Part shown: piece by piece, positions 10,784 to 20,459 of the stretch
Layout: every line of letters starts with the position of its first letter
How positions within the stretch are numbered: the stretch's first letter is position 1
Source of the DNA: Bipolaris cookei
Taxonomy: Eukaryota > Ascomycota > Dothideomycetes > Pleosporales > Pleosporaceae
DNA length: 64,000 nt
Assembly (NCBI GenBank): GCA_002286855.1
Contig: NRSV01000011.1
Location: 248,001 to 312,000 of the forward strand
Direction: 5' to 3'
Translations under genes and position numbers: made by a program
The notes under the pieces: generated by a model
What the model was told of the DNA's origin: nothing
The model's database searches: none
The model's input: only the letters and a program-made list of their open reading frames with translations

Positions 10784-11269
10784 ATGTCTCAACAACGCTC
10801 TATTCAAACTTCATATACTGAAGCAGACCTTCAGCTTACTCTTCTTGATTTCCAATCACAACGTGTTCAGAGCCAAAGACGTGCTGCCCCTATCTATAAC
10901 ATGCCTTAAGGAACTTTGTCTTACCGACGCGCTGGAAGACGCCCCCAACACGACTGCGAAGCGTACTCAAAACGCCTTAATACTTTAGAAGAGGAGGTTA
11001 TATTTAAGCGTATTCTTGAGGAGTCTGCGCGAAGGTTTGCTCCTGTAAAGGCCAACGTTCAAGTAATGGCTAATAAACTATTGTATAAGCGGGGAGCAAC
11101 CATGTTGGCAAGAACTGAGTTAACAACTTTATTAAGAGAACCCCAGAGCTCCGTACGCGCTAGAGCCGTCCTTTCAATCACCAGCGAGGTCCCAGCAGCT
11201 ATCCAATGCTGGTTTAATCTAGTCAAGGTGACGAGGAAGAAGTGGGGCATTATGGACGACGATATCTAA
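10784..11269 (+). pseudogene. Truncated Fot1/pogo-type transposase, N-terminal part only
   Basis: Starts MSQQRSIQTSYTEADLQL, has an in-frame stop after about 42 codons, then continues in frame with SYRRAGRRPQHDCEAYSKRL and LEEEVIFKRILEESARRFAP, the HTH_CenpB-type DNA-binding region of fungal pogo-like transposases. It ends at a stop in WGIMDDDI, just before the catalytic YNFDETGF block would begin. No catalytic domain follows in this copy; the next element begins within 100 bp. Non-functional. Confidence 0.75.
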
Positions 11270-12566
11270 CGTCAATGTATACGTAGCGAGTGACAGATTA
11301 TAGCGAGTGACAGAAAACGCCAAGCCCCCATCAACTTTGACTACTACACGCGATGCCTCAACCAAATGATTTAAAAAACTCCTCAAAAGAATCTCAAATA
11401 CAGCTTGCACTTCAGGCTATTAAACGCGACGCGACAATTAACATTCCACATGCTGTGGCTCTCTACAAAGTGTGCGAAAGTACCCTACGACAAGACTCAT
11501 AGGAAAGCCTTCTCGACAAGATTGTACGCCCAACTCAATGAAACTACTTATAACAGAAGAGGAGGTGATTATCAAGTATATTCTTGATCTTGATGCACGA
11601 GGGTTTCCACTGCGCCTTCCTGCTATCAAAGATCTAGCAGATTCTTTACTGGCTGCCCGCAACCGCGACCCTGTTGGCCCAAACTGGCCAAGAGCATTCA
11701 TTAAGCGTCGCCCAGAGCTCAAGATGAAGTTTAATCGAAAGTAAGACTATAGGAGAGCCCTCTGTGAAGATCCTAAGCTTGTGCAGGACTGGTTCCGCCT
11801 AGTACAGAATACTAAAGCCAAGTATGGGATCTAGGACGACGATATATACAATTTTGACGAGACGGGCTTCATGATGGGCATGCACAACGCGTCAGCAGTA
11901 GTCACAGCCTCTGACCGTCGATCGAGGCCGAAATCCATGCAGCAGGGCAACCGGGAGTGGGTTACCAGCGTGGTTTGTGTCAGCGCAGCTGGCTGGGCGA
12001 TCCCACCCTTCATCATCTTTCAAGGCAAGCACCACCTCTCTGCCTGGTACAAGGAGGAGAGCCTGCCTCGCGATTGGGTTCTTGCAGTCTCTGCGAACGA
12101 CTGGACGACGAATGAGCTTGGTATGAAGTGGCTAGAGCACTTTAACAGGCATACGAAAGAGCGTAGTATTGGAGACTATCGCCTACTCATTCTAGACGGT
12201 CATGAGAGCCACAACTCAGTCAACTTCCAGCAATACTGCACAAAGTCAAAGATTATCACTCTATGAATGCCTCTGCACTCTTCCCATCTACTACAGCCAC
12301 TTGATGTGGGCTGTTTCTCGCCTTTGAAGAGGGCGTATGGGCGCCAAGCCGAGGAGATGATGCGCAATGGGATCAACCATATGACCAAGATCGAGTTCCT
12401 ACCTGCCTTTCAGCAGGCCTATTACAAGACTATCCTAAAGGACAATATCTTAGGAGGATTCCGAGGCGCTGGCTTAGTTCCACACGACCCAGACGTGGTG
12501 ATATCGAAGCTCGACGTTAAGCTACGGACGCCAACACCACCTGCTGTAGAAGATCTGCCCTGGCTA

Positions 12567-12607
12567 CCGTGCTGCCCGGCGTAACGCCCGCTTCGATCAC
12601 CAAAATC
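12567..12607 (+). repeat. 5' terminal inverted repeat of the pogo-type transposon
   Basis: Forms the 41-bp terminal inverted repeat with 14625-14665 (40/41 identical). Confidence 0.92.
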
Positions 12608-12648
12608 GCAACAGCCACCAAAGTTCAACCCGCGATAACTCTATCAAT

Positions 12649-14529
12649 ATGAGCCCGATTGAGGCTGCACTTGCAGCTATTGAAGCACTAGAGCCTGGCG
12701 AAAAACTTGTGTATTCTCAAATTGCAGCAAAGTTTAGTGTTAATCGTTCAACGCTCGCGCGGAGACACCAGGGCGTCGCAAGCTCACGCAGCATTAAGGC
12801 TCAAAACCAGCAAGCACTCTACCCCCAGCAAGAGCAGGAGCTTCTATGCTATATTGAACGTCTTACAAGGCAAGGCCTGCCTCCTACACGGCCTATGATA
12901 CTGCGCTTCGCTTCAGATATCGCAAAAAAAGAACTTGGAAAAGGCTGGGTTGATCGCTTTATCCAGCGCTATCAGGTTAATCTTATTTCACGCTGGGCAA
13001 CTGGGATTGATCGCTCACGCCACCAGGCTGATTCAGGACTAAAGTATAAGCTCTACTTTGATCTCTTAAAAGAAAAGATTAGCCAATATAATATAGAGCC
13101 TTGTAATATATACAATATGGATGAGAAGGGCTTCATGCTAGGAGTACTCACTCGCTCAAAGCGGGTATTCAACAGGAGGCTATATGAGGAGGGGAAGATC
13201 AAGGCTCACATCCAGGATGGCAATCGGGCGTGGATAACGCTGCTGGCCTGTATATGCGCTGATGGATCTCACATTGAGCCGAGCCTCGTATATCAGTCAG
13301 CCTCTGGCTCGATACAGGATAGCTGGCTGCAGGCCTTCGATCCTAACGATCACCGAGTCCACTTCGCCTCATCACCCTCAGGCTGGACGAATAACGAGCT
13401 AGGCCTAGCCTGGCTCAAACAGGTGTTTGATCGATCAACAAAGCCAAAGGCTAGGCGGAGCTATCGATTACTTATCCTTGATGGCCATGGATCTCATCTC
13501 ACGATGGATTTTATCGAGTACTGCGATCGCAATCGAATCCTCCTCGCTATCTATCCACCTCATTCAACCCACACTCTTCAGCCGCTTGACGTCGTCATGT
13601 TCAAGCCGCTCTCATCAGCCTACTCAGCCCAGGTAGCTAGCTTCATGGAGAGGAGCCAAGGGCTCACATCTATGAGCAAAAGAGACTTCTATCCTATGTT
13701 TATAGCTGCCTGGGAGGCCTCGTTTAAGGAAGCTACAATACTTAAGGCCTTTGAAGCAACTGGCATCTCACCTCTTAACTCAGAGGTGATACTTAAACGA
13801 TTCAATCAGCCAGCTCAATCAGGCCAATTAAGTGATAGCGACTCCTCAGCCTTAAGCGCCTCTGATTGGAGGAAGATTAGGCAGCTCGTTGATCACGCTG
13901 TAGCTGAGAGAGACCAGAGAAAGATCTCAAAGCTCAACCAAACGATCCACCGACTCTCGATCAGATCAGTACTAGCTGAGCATGAGAACGTAAGACTTAA
14001 AGAGGCTCTTATTAATGAGAGGCAGCGTAGAAAGCGAGGCAAGGCTCTGCCTCTAGAGGCAGAGGAGGAGTATCACGGTGGGGCTGTATTCTGGTCTCCA
14101 AGGAAGGTGAAGGAGGCACGTGATCGCCAGCTCCAACAAGGGCTTGAAGAAGAGCAGCTACAACACCAGAAAGCTGAGAGAGCTCGTGAACGAGAGGATC
14201 GGAAGCAGGCCAAGGCTCAGGAGCTTCAGATAAGGCGAGAGGCTAGAGCAGAGGCTAGGATAGCGAGGGAGAAGGCGAGAGCTGAGAGAGCTGCAGATCA
14301 AGCTACCCGACAGGCAGCTCGTAGAGCTCAACAACGCCTCCAACGAGCTCAAAAAACTTCTCAAAGGGGCAAGAAACGTACTCTTAAGGCTTCTATAAAG
14401 GCTGCTTCAAAAAAGAGAGCTGCTGCGCAGCCTCAGGCTGGCGTTGAGGCTGCAGGTGCTGCAGCAGGCCCACCACCATCTCAATCACGACACGGCCGAA
14501 CAATCAAGCTCCCATCAAAATATAGATAG
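12649..14529 (+). CDS. Intact pogo-type transposase (HTH_CenpB plus DDE_1)
   Basis: Single-exon protein of 626 aa that would cut and paste the surrounding element. An N-terminal psq-like HTH (GEKLVYSQIAAKFSVNRSTL) is followed by a CENP-B-type HTH (about residues 60-125, ending GKGWVDRFIQRYQ). The catalytic core has all three acids: D158 in IYNMDEKGFMLG, D278 in LLILDGHGSHLTMDF and D314 in THTLQPLDVVMFKPL (35 residues between the second and third). A leucine-poor, very charged coiled-coil tail (about 415-600, rich in K/R/E/A, e.g. REARAEARIAREKARAERAA) precedes a basic end. There are no stops or frameshifts, in contrast to the two Fot1-like relics around it, so it may be active. Start chosen at the first ATG after the inverted repeat. 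Confidence 0.93.
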   Translation: MSPIEAALAAIEALEPGEKLVYSQIAAKFSVNRSTLARRHQGVASSRSIKAQNQQALYPQQEQELLCYIERLTRQGLPPTRPMILRFASDIAKKELGKGWVDRFIQRYQVNLISRWATGIDRSRHQADSGLKYKLYFDLLKEKISQYNIEPCNIYNMDEKGFMLGVLTRSKRVFNRRLYEEGKIKAHIQDGNRAWITLLACICADGSHIEPSLVYQSASGSIQDSWLQAFDPNDHRVHFASSPSGWTNNELGLAWLKQVFDRSTKPKARRSYRLLILDGHGSHLTMDFIEYCDRNRILLAIYPPHSTHTLQPLDVVMFKPLSSAYSAQVASFMERSQGLTSMSKRDFYPMFIAAWEASFKEATILKAFEATGISPLNSEVILKRFNQPAQSGQLSDSDSSALSASDWRKIRQLVDHAVAERDQRKISKLNQTIHRLSIRSVLAEHENVRLKEALINERQRRKRGKALPLEAEEEYHGGAVFWSPRKVKEARDRQLQQGLEEEQLQHQKAERAREREDRKQAKAQELQIRREARAEARIAREKARAERAADQATRQAARRAQQRLQRAQKTSQRGKKRTLKASIKAASKKRAAAQPQAGVEAAGAAAGPPPSQSRHGRTIKLPSKYR

Positions 14530-14624
14530 CTATATATATCAATTAAGGCCTCTAGAGCTCAACACTAGAAAATATCGTGATAATAGCTATCGTACGTGGC
14601 TTAATAGTTTCATGTTAGCGTTTT

Positions 14625-14665
14625 GATTTTGGTGATCGAAGAGGGCGTTACGCCGGGCAGCACGG
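14625..14665 (-). repeat. 3' terminal inverted repeat of the pogo-type transposon
   Basis: Inverted copy of 12567-12607 with one mismatch. Confidence 0.92.
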
Positions 14666-14830
14666 TATCGTGGCACCGCTACTGATAGCTTATCCGACAG
14701 GGCAAGGATTGAATAATTGTAGTCGAGTCAAAAAACTCCCACTCCTCTTTTCTGATATGACTGCAAGTCATTCCTCTGGTGCCCAATTAAATTATGCTAT
14801 GGCCTCTCGTTGTGTTTCTTAAAAAGCCTT

Positions 14831-15719
14831 GGTTACATCGCCTCCCAACTCTTACCAATGAGGTTGGTAAGAGATATCACCATGATAATATTCGTTTGAA
14901 TGCATAGAAGGAGTGTAAAATCGGTTGGTCAGACAATTGTGGGGATAGATGCAGGCTTCGTAGGTACAAAAAATTAGCATCTGCAGTTTCCCTCTTTATT
15001 CAACAAACTCTTACGTACGTCAACACTTCACAACTTCCGAGACTAGCAAAGTGAGTAGCTTTATTTTCCTAATGACGTCGTTTTCTCAACAGGCTCACCG
15101 ACATTTAAGTTTATATGTGCCACTATCCTTGCTTGCTCATAGCTTCACCAACCGTGTTGTCAGAGCAGACTTTGACGCCAAACCTGCTGTTGTAGTCAGC
15201 GCAGCAACTTTAATTGGAACAATAGGAATAAATGCTACGATCCAATAGGTAGCTTGTATTCAAAATCCCAGACCTTGTTCCTGTGAACCTGCCTTTGGGA
15301 GCACCTCGATTGAGGAATAGACCGCTATCAAATATACTTTCAGATGAGGAGACGCACTAGCAATCATATCACGCAGTTGAACATCATTCATATGAAAGAA
15401 ACCAATATTACAGGGGCGTCGTTCGCTGTATCCGATATCACTCCAATTAGCAATGAACATTGCGGCACGAGCAAGGAGAGCTGTTCAGTTTCTAAACAAG
15501 ACCTGTACTTGTCCTAACAACCAAAGTACTATACCGTCATGGTAGACTAGTACAGAAATGGTTAAAGACTCATTGTCTGACATGGGCAATATGGGCAGGA
15601 CTCAAAAGGAAGTAGACTAGGACTAGTTCTCACACGATTATCTCGCTTGTTGAGCAACAGATCATATGTATTGTATCTCAAAATTATCTTTGCACGGCTC
15701 GGACGTAGAGAGCTAGTAC
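14831..15719. other. Intergenic, possible relic of a small secreted-protein gene
   Basis: Fragments such as AACCTGCCTTTGGGAGCACC in a CxC-containing frame near 15260-15310, and a signal-like stretch near 15090-15130, hint at a decayed small secreted protein. Stops and missing starts prevent a model. The right end is the 3' flank of the MFS gene. Confidence 0.25.
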
Positions 15720-17174
15720 CTAATCATTGTGTTCACTAACGGCATCGCCATCTTCTTCTCTCTCACCAATGAAAAAGGCAGAAATGATAGCAGTGAATGC
15801 ACAGAGACCAGCAAGCACCGCATTCATATTCCCATATCCAATCTTTTGCCGCAGTAAACCAGCAATCAACGGGCCTACAGTCAACCCACTGCTCCAGACC
15901 ATACTGTTGATGCCATACAGTTGCGCATATGGCGCTTGTTCAAACAGGTCTTCGTTGGCTTTATAGTACTTCTCAACTACATTCCCTGCTTCGACGATAC
16001 TGGGGCTATTGATACTTGATAATCCCAGCCCGTTGGCTGCCAACAGGCCAGCGTAGAGCACAACAAGGTGTGACTTGTCCAGTTCTTCGACAAGATTCGA
16101 CTCGGTGGGAAGGCGAAGTAATATAAGAGTGGGTATGAGCCAGGTAAATCCAAGGAAAGCCATTGGTTTCGTACCATAGCGATCAACACACCATCCGAAA
16201 ACAGGCCCAAGAAGAAAGTCGGCACCGCCGAGCGGCAGGAAGAGAAGCCCGGCTTTTAGACTGTTGAAGCCAAATTGTTCGGAAGCTACTAGAGGGATTG
16301 TAGCGTCGAAGGATCCTAGTAGTAGAGCCTGCATGAAGGCAATCCAGATGGAGGCCAACAGGGCGGGATTGCGTAGGAGCATGAGGATAGGGAATTTGCG
16401 GGTGAATCGATTTGCTGGCTTGGGGAGATGGTAGCGATCATCTGTGACGGTACGGCTGGATAAGAGTGGTGTTTCCTCGGTGTCCTCTTGAGTGCCATCC
16501 GGATCATGGACTGCTTCTGACTTTGAACTAGAGTACCTTGCCGCAACTTTGGTCTCTACCATGAGCACTCTGAGGATGAAGTCTATTCCGATCAACCCAA
16601 GACCAGTTCCAAAGACGCCTTTATATCCAGTTTTCGCGTATAGTACTCCCCCAGCAATTGGCGAAAATAGCCCAGCTACAGAAATGAAACTGAATAACGT
16701 GCCCATGGTTTTTCCCAAGTTCTCTTGTCCTACGGTCTCTATGACAATAGTGATACCAATGGTCCAGACGACGCCTCCAGAAGCGCCTTGCAGAAGTCTT
16801 GCAATAGCAAGGACAGCCACACTACGTCCCAGAGCAAGGAGGACAGTAGACAAAAGGAGCATTATAAGCCCTGAAAGGAACGGAAGTTGCCGAGAGTTGG
16901 AGAATTTATCAGCCAATACTCCAGCTATTGGGGATGCTGCGCAAGATGCGGCTGCGTATATTGCAAGTAGAAATGATATCGTACTTTGTATCTGTGAGTC
17001 CGGCATATCGATACGATCTTTTAGAAGAAAAGGGAGTATAGGAACGATAAGTCCATAGAGGAAAACATCCACAAATGCTCCAGTGCCGACAGTGAGGACG
17101 ACAAAGAATGGGTGCGATCGCCACTTGAGCCCGGGCGGTGCCGAGGAGCTTTTGAAGCCCATCAGACTGAACAT
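15720..17174 (-). CDS. MFS transporter, DHA1-like (drug:H+ antiporter / vesicular amine transporter type)
   Basis: Single exon, 484 aa. Twelve hydrophobic segments are readable in two halves: the first starts FFVVLTVGTGAFVDVFLYGL (about 24-43) and the second starts ALLASIWIAFMQALLLGSFD. A GxLADKxSxxR motif-A loop is present (GVLADKFSNSRQLP, between TM2 and TM3), and RLLQGASGGVVWTIG and FSPIAGGVLY fit TM4 and the antiporter motif-C region in TM5. The central loop (about 205-250) is hydrophilic and acidic. Both termini are cytosolic and short. The overall pattern resembles fungal VMAT-like multidrug or toxin exporters; the substrate cannot be read from sequence. It stands alone, with no biosynthetic neighbours. 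Confidence 0.85.
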   Translation of the reverse strand: MFSLMGFKSSSAPPGLKWRSHPFFVVLTVGTGAFVDVFLYGLIVPILPFLLKDRIDMPDSQIQSTISFLLAIYAAASCAASPIAGVLADKFSNSRQLPFLSGLIMLLLSTVLLALGRSVAVLAIARLLQGASGGVVWTIGITIVIETVGQENLGKTMGTLFSFISVAGLFSPIAGGVLYAKTGYKGVFGTGLGLIGIDFILRVLMVETKVAARYSSSKSEAVHDPDGTQEDTEETPLLSSRTVTDDRYHLPKPANRFTRKFPILMLLRNPALLASIWIAFMQALLLGSFDATIPLVASEQFGFNSLKAGLLFLPLGGADFLLGPVFGWCVDRYGTKPMAFLGFTWLIPTLILLRLPTESNLVEELDKSHLVVLYAGLLAANGLGLSSINSPSIVEAGNVVEKYYKANEDLFEQAPYAQLYGINSMVWSSGLTVGPLIAGLLRQKIGYGNMNAVLAGLCAFTAIISAFFIGEREEDGDAVSEHND

Positions 17175-17771
17175 GTTCGATGCGAGGTCTAGCTACGAAA
17201 TATGGATATATGAAAGGTTGAAGTAGTACAGTCTGCAGTAAATTCTAGATGATATCCGAGTTGTCGGTAGCTGCAGGATGCTTCCAATAAAAGTTTCTGC
17301 ACAAGGCCCGGATCTCCGTATATACATACTGACGTCAACGTCCGAGCCAAGCCAACCACTATCCTAGATCCTAACGTCCAATGGACGAAAAAGAATAAAA
17401 AATTCGAGATATCACCAGTAAGCAAAACAGCAGTAGTTGCCGGCAAATGGAATTTGACATGCTGCGTTTTATGCAATCAAATATTGATAAAGTCAGATGG
17501 AGTAGTTCAAACATATTCATGGTAACTGTTGCATGAAGAGTATTGGCATGCACATACCAAGCTTCCTCTTTGCATTCTCGATCACCACTATCCTGGTATC
17601 CCAGCATCTGCACAACATCAGTGAGGGACCTGCAAGTTGAAGCGTTATCACGTGACTGCGTAGCCTAGCGTGCTTGGCACGCATGCCGAATCTAGGATGT
17701 GGATAGCTTCACGTCTCGTTTGGCGCAACCACGCCAAACCCAACCACTCCACCCACAGCAGTCGCTTCAAG
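17175..17771. promoter_or_regulatory. Divergent intergenic region between MFS and snRNP genes
   Basis: About 600 bp between divergent starts. Open frames here overlap on both strands without motifs. Expected to hold both promoters; no specific site identified. Confidence 0.4.
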
Positions 17772-18695
17772 ATGGCGGACAAGATGGAGGGCGTAGTAAT
17801 GGGCGGCGGTCTCGTAGACCCTAGCAAATACCCCGTACCCATCGAAACGTAAGTGCGATCATGCCGAAAAGGTAGGTCCCTATGATGCTAACGCAGAATT
17901 ATAGAATCTATGTGAGTTTAGGGCTACGCTGCGCGCGTTCTGGCGACGCCGTACGCGTCGTCTGTAGCGGCTCGAGTGCTGACAAGAATAGGTCAACAAC
18001 CTCGAGGAGCGTGTCAAGATTGATACCATGAAACAAGCCTTGACCCGGGTGTTCCAATACTATGGTCCGATCCTCGACGTGATTGCGAAGAGCAGCTTAA
18101 AGCGCAAGGGACAGGCATTCATCGTGTTTGATAGCGAGAAGGCGGCGCTGGAGGCTGTGGAGGAGATGAATGGGTTCGAAATGTATGGAAAGGTCATGAG
18201 AGTGCATCGGGCAAAAACACACAGCGACGAGACAGTCAAGCGGAAAGCGCCAGACATGTTTGAAGACCACAAGCGGAAGCGACTCACACTCAAGGGTACG
18301 ATCCGCACCTTTTCGATACGTCAAGTGTTCTATGCTAAACTCATGCAGATTTCAAGCGTGCAGAAGAAGACGCGAAAGCGCAAGCCAATCCCGTCGCCGC
18401 CGAGAAGCCTCGCGCCGCCAAAACTGGAGCTGCCGCCGTTCCCGACGAATACGTGCGACCCAACAAGACGCTCTTTCTACAGAACATTCCCCGCGACGTC
18501 GACGAGGACGACCTTACGACTATATTCGAGCGCTTCGAGGGCTTCAAGGAAGTGCGTCTGGTATCAGTCAGGGCTGTTGCCTTTGCCGAGTTTGAAAACG
18601 AGCAGTTTGCGATTACGGCGAAAGAGGCAACGGCGAATACTCCGATTGGCGCTGAGGGCAAGCCTATGAAGGTCACGTACCAGCGGCAGCAGTAG
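17772..18695 (+). CDS. U1A/U2B''-type snRNP protein with two RRMs
   Basis: Spliceosomal RNA-binding protein. Four exons close in frame to 244 aa: 17772-17848, a 7-nt micro-exon 17905-17911, 17992-18295 and 18349-18695. RRM1 has RNP2 IYVNNL, which is spelled across exons 1-3 only if the micro-exon (AATCTAT) is included, and RNP1 KRKGQAFIVF. RRM2 has LFLQNIPRDVDEDDL and AFAEFENE. The order and the linker KTHSDETVKRK match U1A/U2B'' (SNF) proteins, which bind loop RNAs of U1 or U2 snRNA. A single SNF-type protein may serve both particles in fungi, so I do not choose between names. It is convergent with VMA8 downstream. Confidence 0.9.
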
Positions 18696-19050
18696 GTTAT
18701 TGCATATGGATTTATTGTTTCTGGGTTTATGCTTTTATGATACCTCGTTCAACAACGAACACCAGATACGGGCCGACACAATAGATGTCCTGCTGTCTGA
18801 ACGCTTACTATGGCAATATTATGATACAATACTTATATCTCCTCTAGAGAAGAAGAAGAGCACAGCTGGACCGAGACGATCTTCTGGGATCAGAAGGCTG
18901 TATCTGCATACTGGCAAGCTGAGACTTTTAAGCAGGGATACCGCCAACTTCAAGCTGAGTCGACGAGGGAAAGACAGTTTGCGACAGAGGGTTTCAATCT
19001 CGGAAAGGCAAGCGACGCTGATAAATACTACAGACGCGACGGCGGAGTGC
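18696..19050. terminator. Convergent 3' region of the snRNP gene and VMA8
   Basis: 355 bp between two stop codons facing each other. Open frames in this stretch are incidental; it should hold both polyadenylation regions. Confidence 0.4.
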
Positions 19051-20057
19051 TCAGAAAATGACGTCCTCGTTGTCCTTGTCGCCAAGCATGTCATTGGTCT
19101 CGACAGCTTGCTGGGGCGCCTGGGTCTCCGTCTCCTGTGCTTCCTTTTTCTTTGCGACTCTTTCTGCTTCTTCCGCTGCAGCATCATTCTGCTTCTTCTT
19201 GGAGACTTTTTTCAGGCGGTAAAACTCTTCTCGGTCCAGCTCATCCAGCTCGGAGTTGATGTACTTGATGGTGTTTTCTGTGCGGGGAATAATGACGTGC
19301 TCACTAGTAGTCGTCAGCTTGGGCAAATAATTTGGCGTTGAGGCGGGTGATACTCACATGGCGTTGACACGACGGTTGACAACCTTGATTACCTCATCCA
19401 ATATGACAAAGGCTGTTTGCAGACTGGCCAGCTCTACTAGCGTTTCGACGGCTCTAGCATATGTCTCTCTGCACCTCTGCACTTGCTGACCACCCTTGCC
19501 CAATCCTGTCAAGGCGAAGTCGTTATTCTGCTCGACAGTGAAGCTCTCGAATTGCGGGAGGAAAACACCAGACACATTCTCTTGCTTGGTGCGCACGCGA
19601 AAGCGCGCTTGCTTTGCAGATTCTTGGATTTGGTAGCCAATGTCACCGCCAACTGCATATGTGACTTCGGCGAGGGAGAAGGCAGCGACCTGCATGACTC
19701 TGCCCATCTTGCGCTTGGCCTCATCGATGCGGCGAGTGATTTCTAAAAAAGCGTTTCAGCTACATTGGGGGCAGTGGTGTGGACAAACGATAGGCGTCGT
19801 CATACCTCGGAAACGTCTGGCAATGGTCAGCAGAGCTTCAGAAACATATGTAGGACAGAGGATGAGGCGCACTTTGTCAGGGCTTCGCTCTTTCGCTTCA
19901 ACAGATCATGGCCAGTCTGGGCACCCTTGAGCTTGCTTTTCATCATGCCCAGCGACTGCCGGGTCGCGAAGACGGCCTCTCTCGCCTGAGGGTGGAGTTA
20001 GCCTGGGTAGCTACTAGCTGGTTGCGATAATGGACGACATACCCCGCTGCCTGACAT
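19051..20057 (-). CDS. VMA8: V-type H+-ATPase subunit D (central rotor stalk)
   Basis: Subunit D of the V1 sector, part of the rotating shaft that couples ATP hydrolysis to proton pumping at vacuole and endomembranes. Five exons join to 258 aa: 20043-20057 (15 nt, MSGSG), 19873-19985, 19806-19816 (11 nt), 19358-19742 and 19051-19303. Conserved blocks: REAVFATRQSLGMMKSKLKG, GHDLLKRKSDALTKRFREIT (spelled correctly only with the 11-nt exon ACGTTTCCGAG), RMGRVMQVAAFSLAEVTYA-like region, VNAIEHVIIPRTENTIKYI across the last intron, and LDELDREEFYRLKKV. The C-terminal tail is charged and ends DKDNEDVIF. It shares a 402-bp promoter region with SYF1. Splice donors are GTATGT, GTGCGC, GTATGA and GTGAGT. 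Confidence 0.94.
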
Positions 20058-20459
20058 GGCTGCAGCTTGGCGCGGTAGTTTAGGATGGGGCTGAAGCTGG
20101 GGCTGGAGGGGGTTTAGAAGTGCTGACGGAGCAACGTAAATAGAGACGGTGTGGTGGGATGTCTCGGGGCCAGTCAGGCAGGCGCAGTCGGCGTACAGTG
20201 AATGCGACGGAGCGTGACGCAGCTATGCCGGGAAGCTACCTCAGACAAGCCCGTGCACCCGCGCTTGCCAACTCTACCAGAGTGGGTCATGCAGCTACGC
20301 GCCCTGATTGGCCACAGCCAAAAGCTGACCGCTCGGACTCCATCGCTCTTGCCCTCAGAACTTTAACCCGGCGACACGCTTCATCAGCTCGTCGTGTCCC
20401 GAACCCCTTCACCTTCCTGCCCATCGTGGGCCTCTACACGCCCTGGCACTGGCGCAACC
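20058..20459. promoter_or_regulatory. Shared promoter region of VMA8 and SYF1
   Basis: 402 bp between two divergent start codons. Any open frame here is accidental. No TATA box stands out. Confidence 0.5.

Larger units (their letters stand above)
12567..14665 (+). mobile_element. Complete pogo/Tc1-type DNA transposon with 41-bp inverted repeats and TA duplication
   Basis: The element is 2099 bp. Its ends are inverted repeats: 12567-12607 and 14625-14665 match in 40 of 41 positions (starting CCGTGCTGCCCGGCGTAACG, one G/T mismatch at position 24). The TA dinucleotide flanks both ends (12565-12566, 14666-14667), as expected for Tc1/mariner/pogo insertion. It carries one uninterrupted transposase frame (12649-14529). 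Near-identical ends and an open frame inside an otherwise heavily mutated host element indicate a recent insertion. Confidence 0.93.
11353..14830 (+). pseudogene. Second decayed Fot1/pogo-type element, interrupted by a nested transposon
   Basis: Begins MPQPNDLKNSSKESQIQL at 11353, then breaks (in-frame stop near 11500) and resumes in another frame as LLITEEEVIIKYILDLDARG, GPNWPRAFIKRRPELKMKF and, after further stops, YNFDETGFMMGM with the first catalytic Asp intact. The core continues with LLILDGHESHNSVNF (second Asp) and, after a stop at about 12265, HLLQPLDVGCFSPLKRAYG (third Asp). At DLPWL (12565) the element is cut by the 2.1-kb transposon 12567-14665. Remnant-like sequence continues after it (SSQKTPTPLF in a broken frame) to about 14830; the right end is approximate. 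At least four disabling changes. Copies at 3.7 kb and 10.8 kb are relatives. Confidence 0.7.

Noticed and set aside
15051..15460. Possible small secreted protein gene
   Set aside because: The longest frame starts with GTG; a signal-like stretch and a CxC segment sit in different frames interrupted by stops. It may be a relic but no model can be defended.
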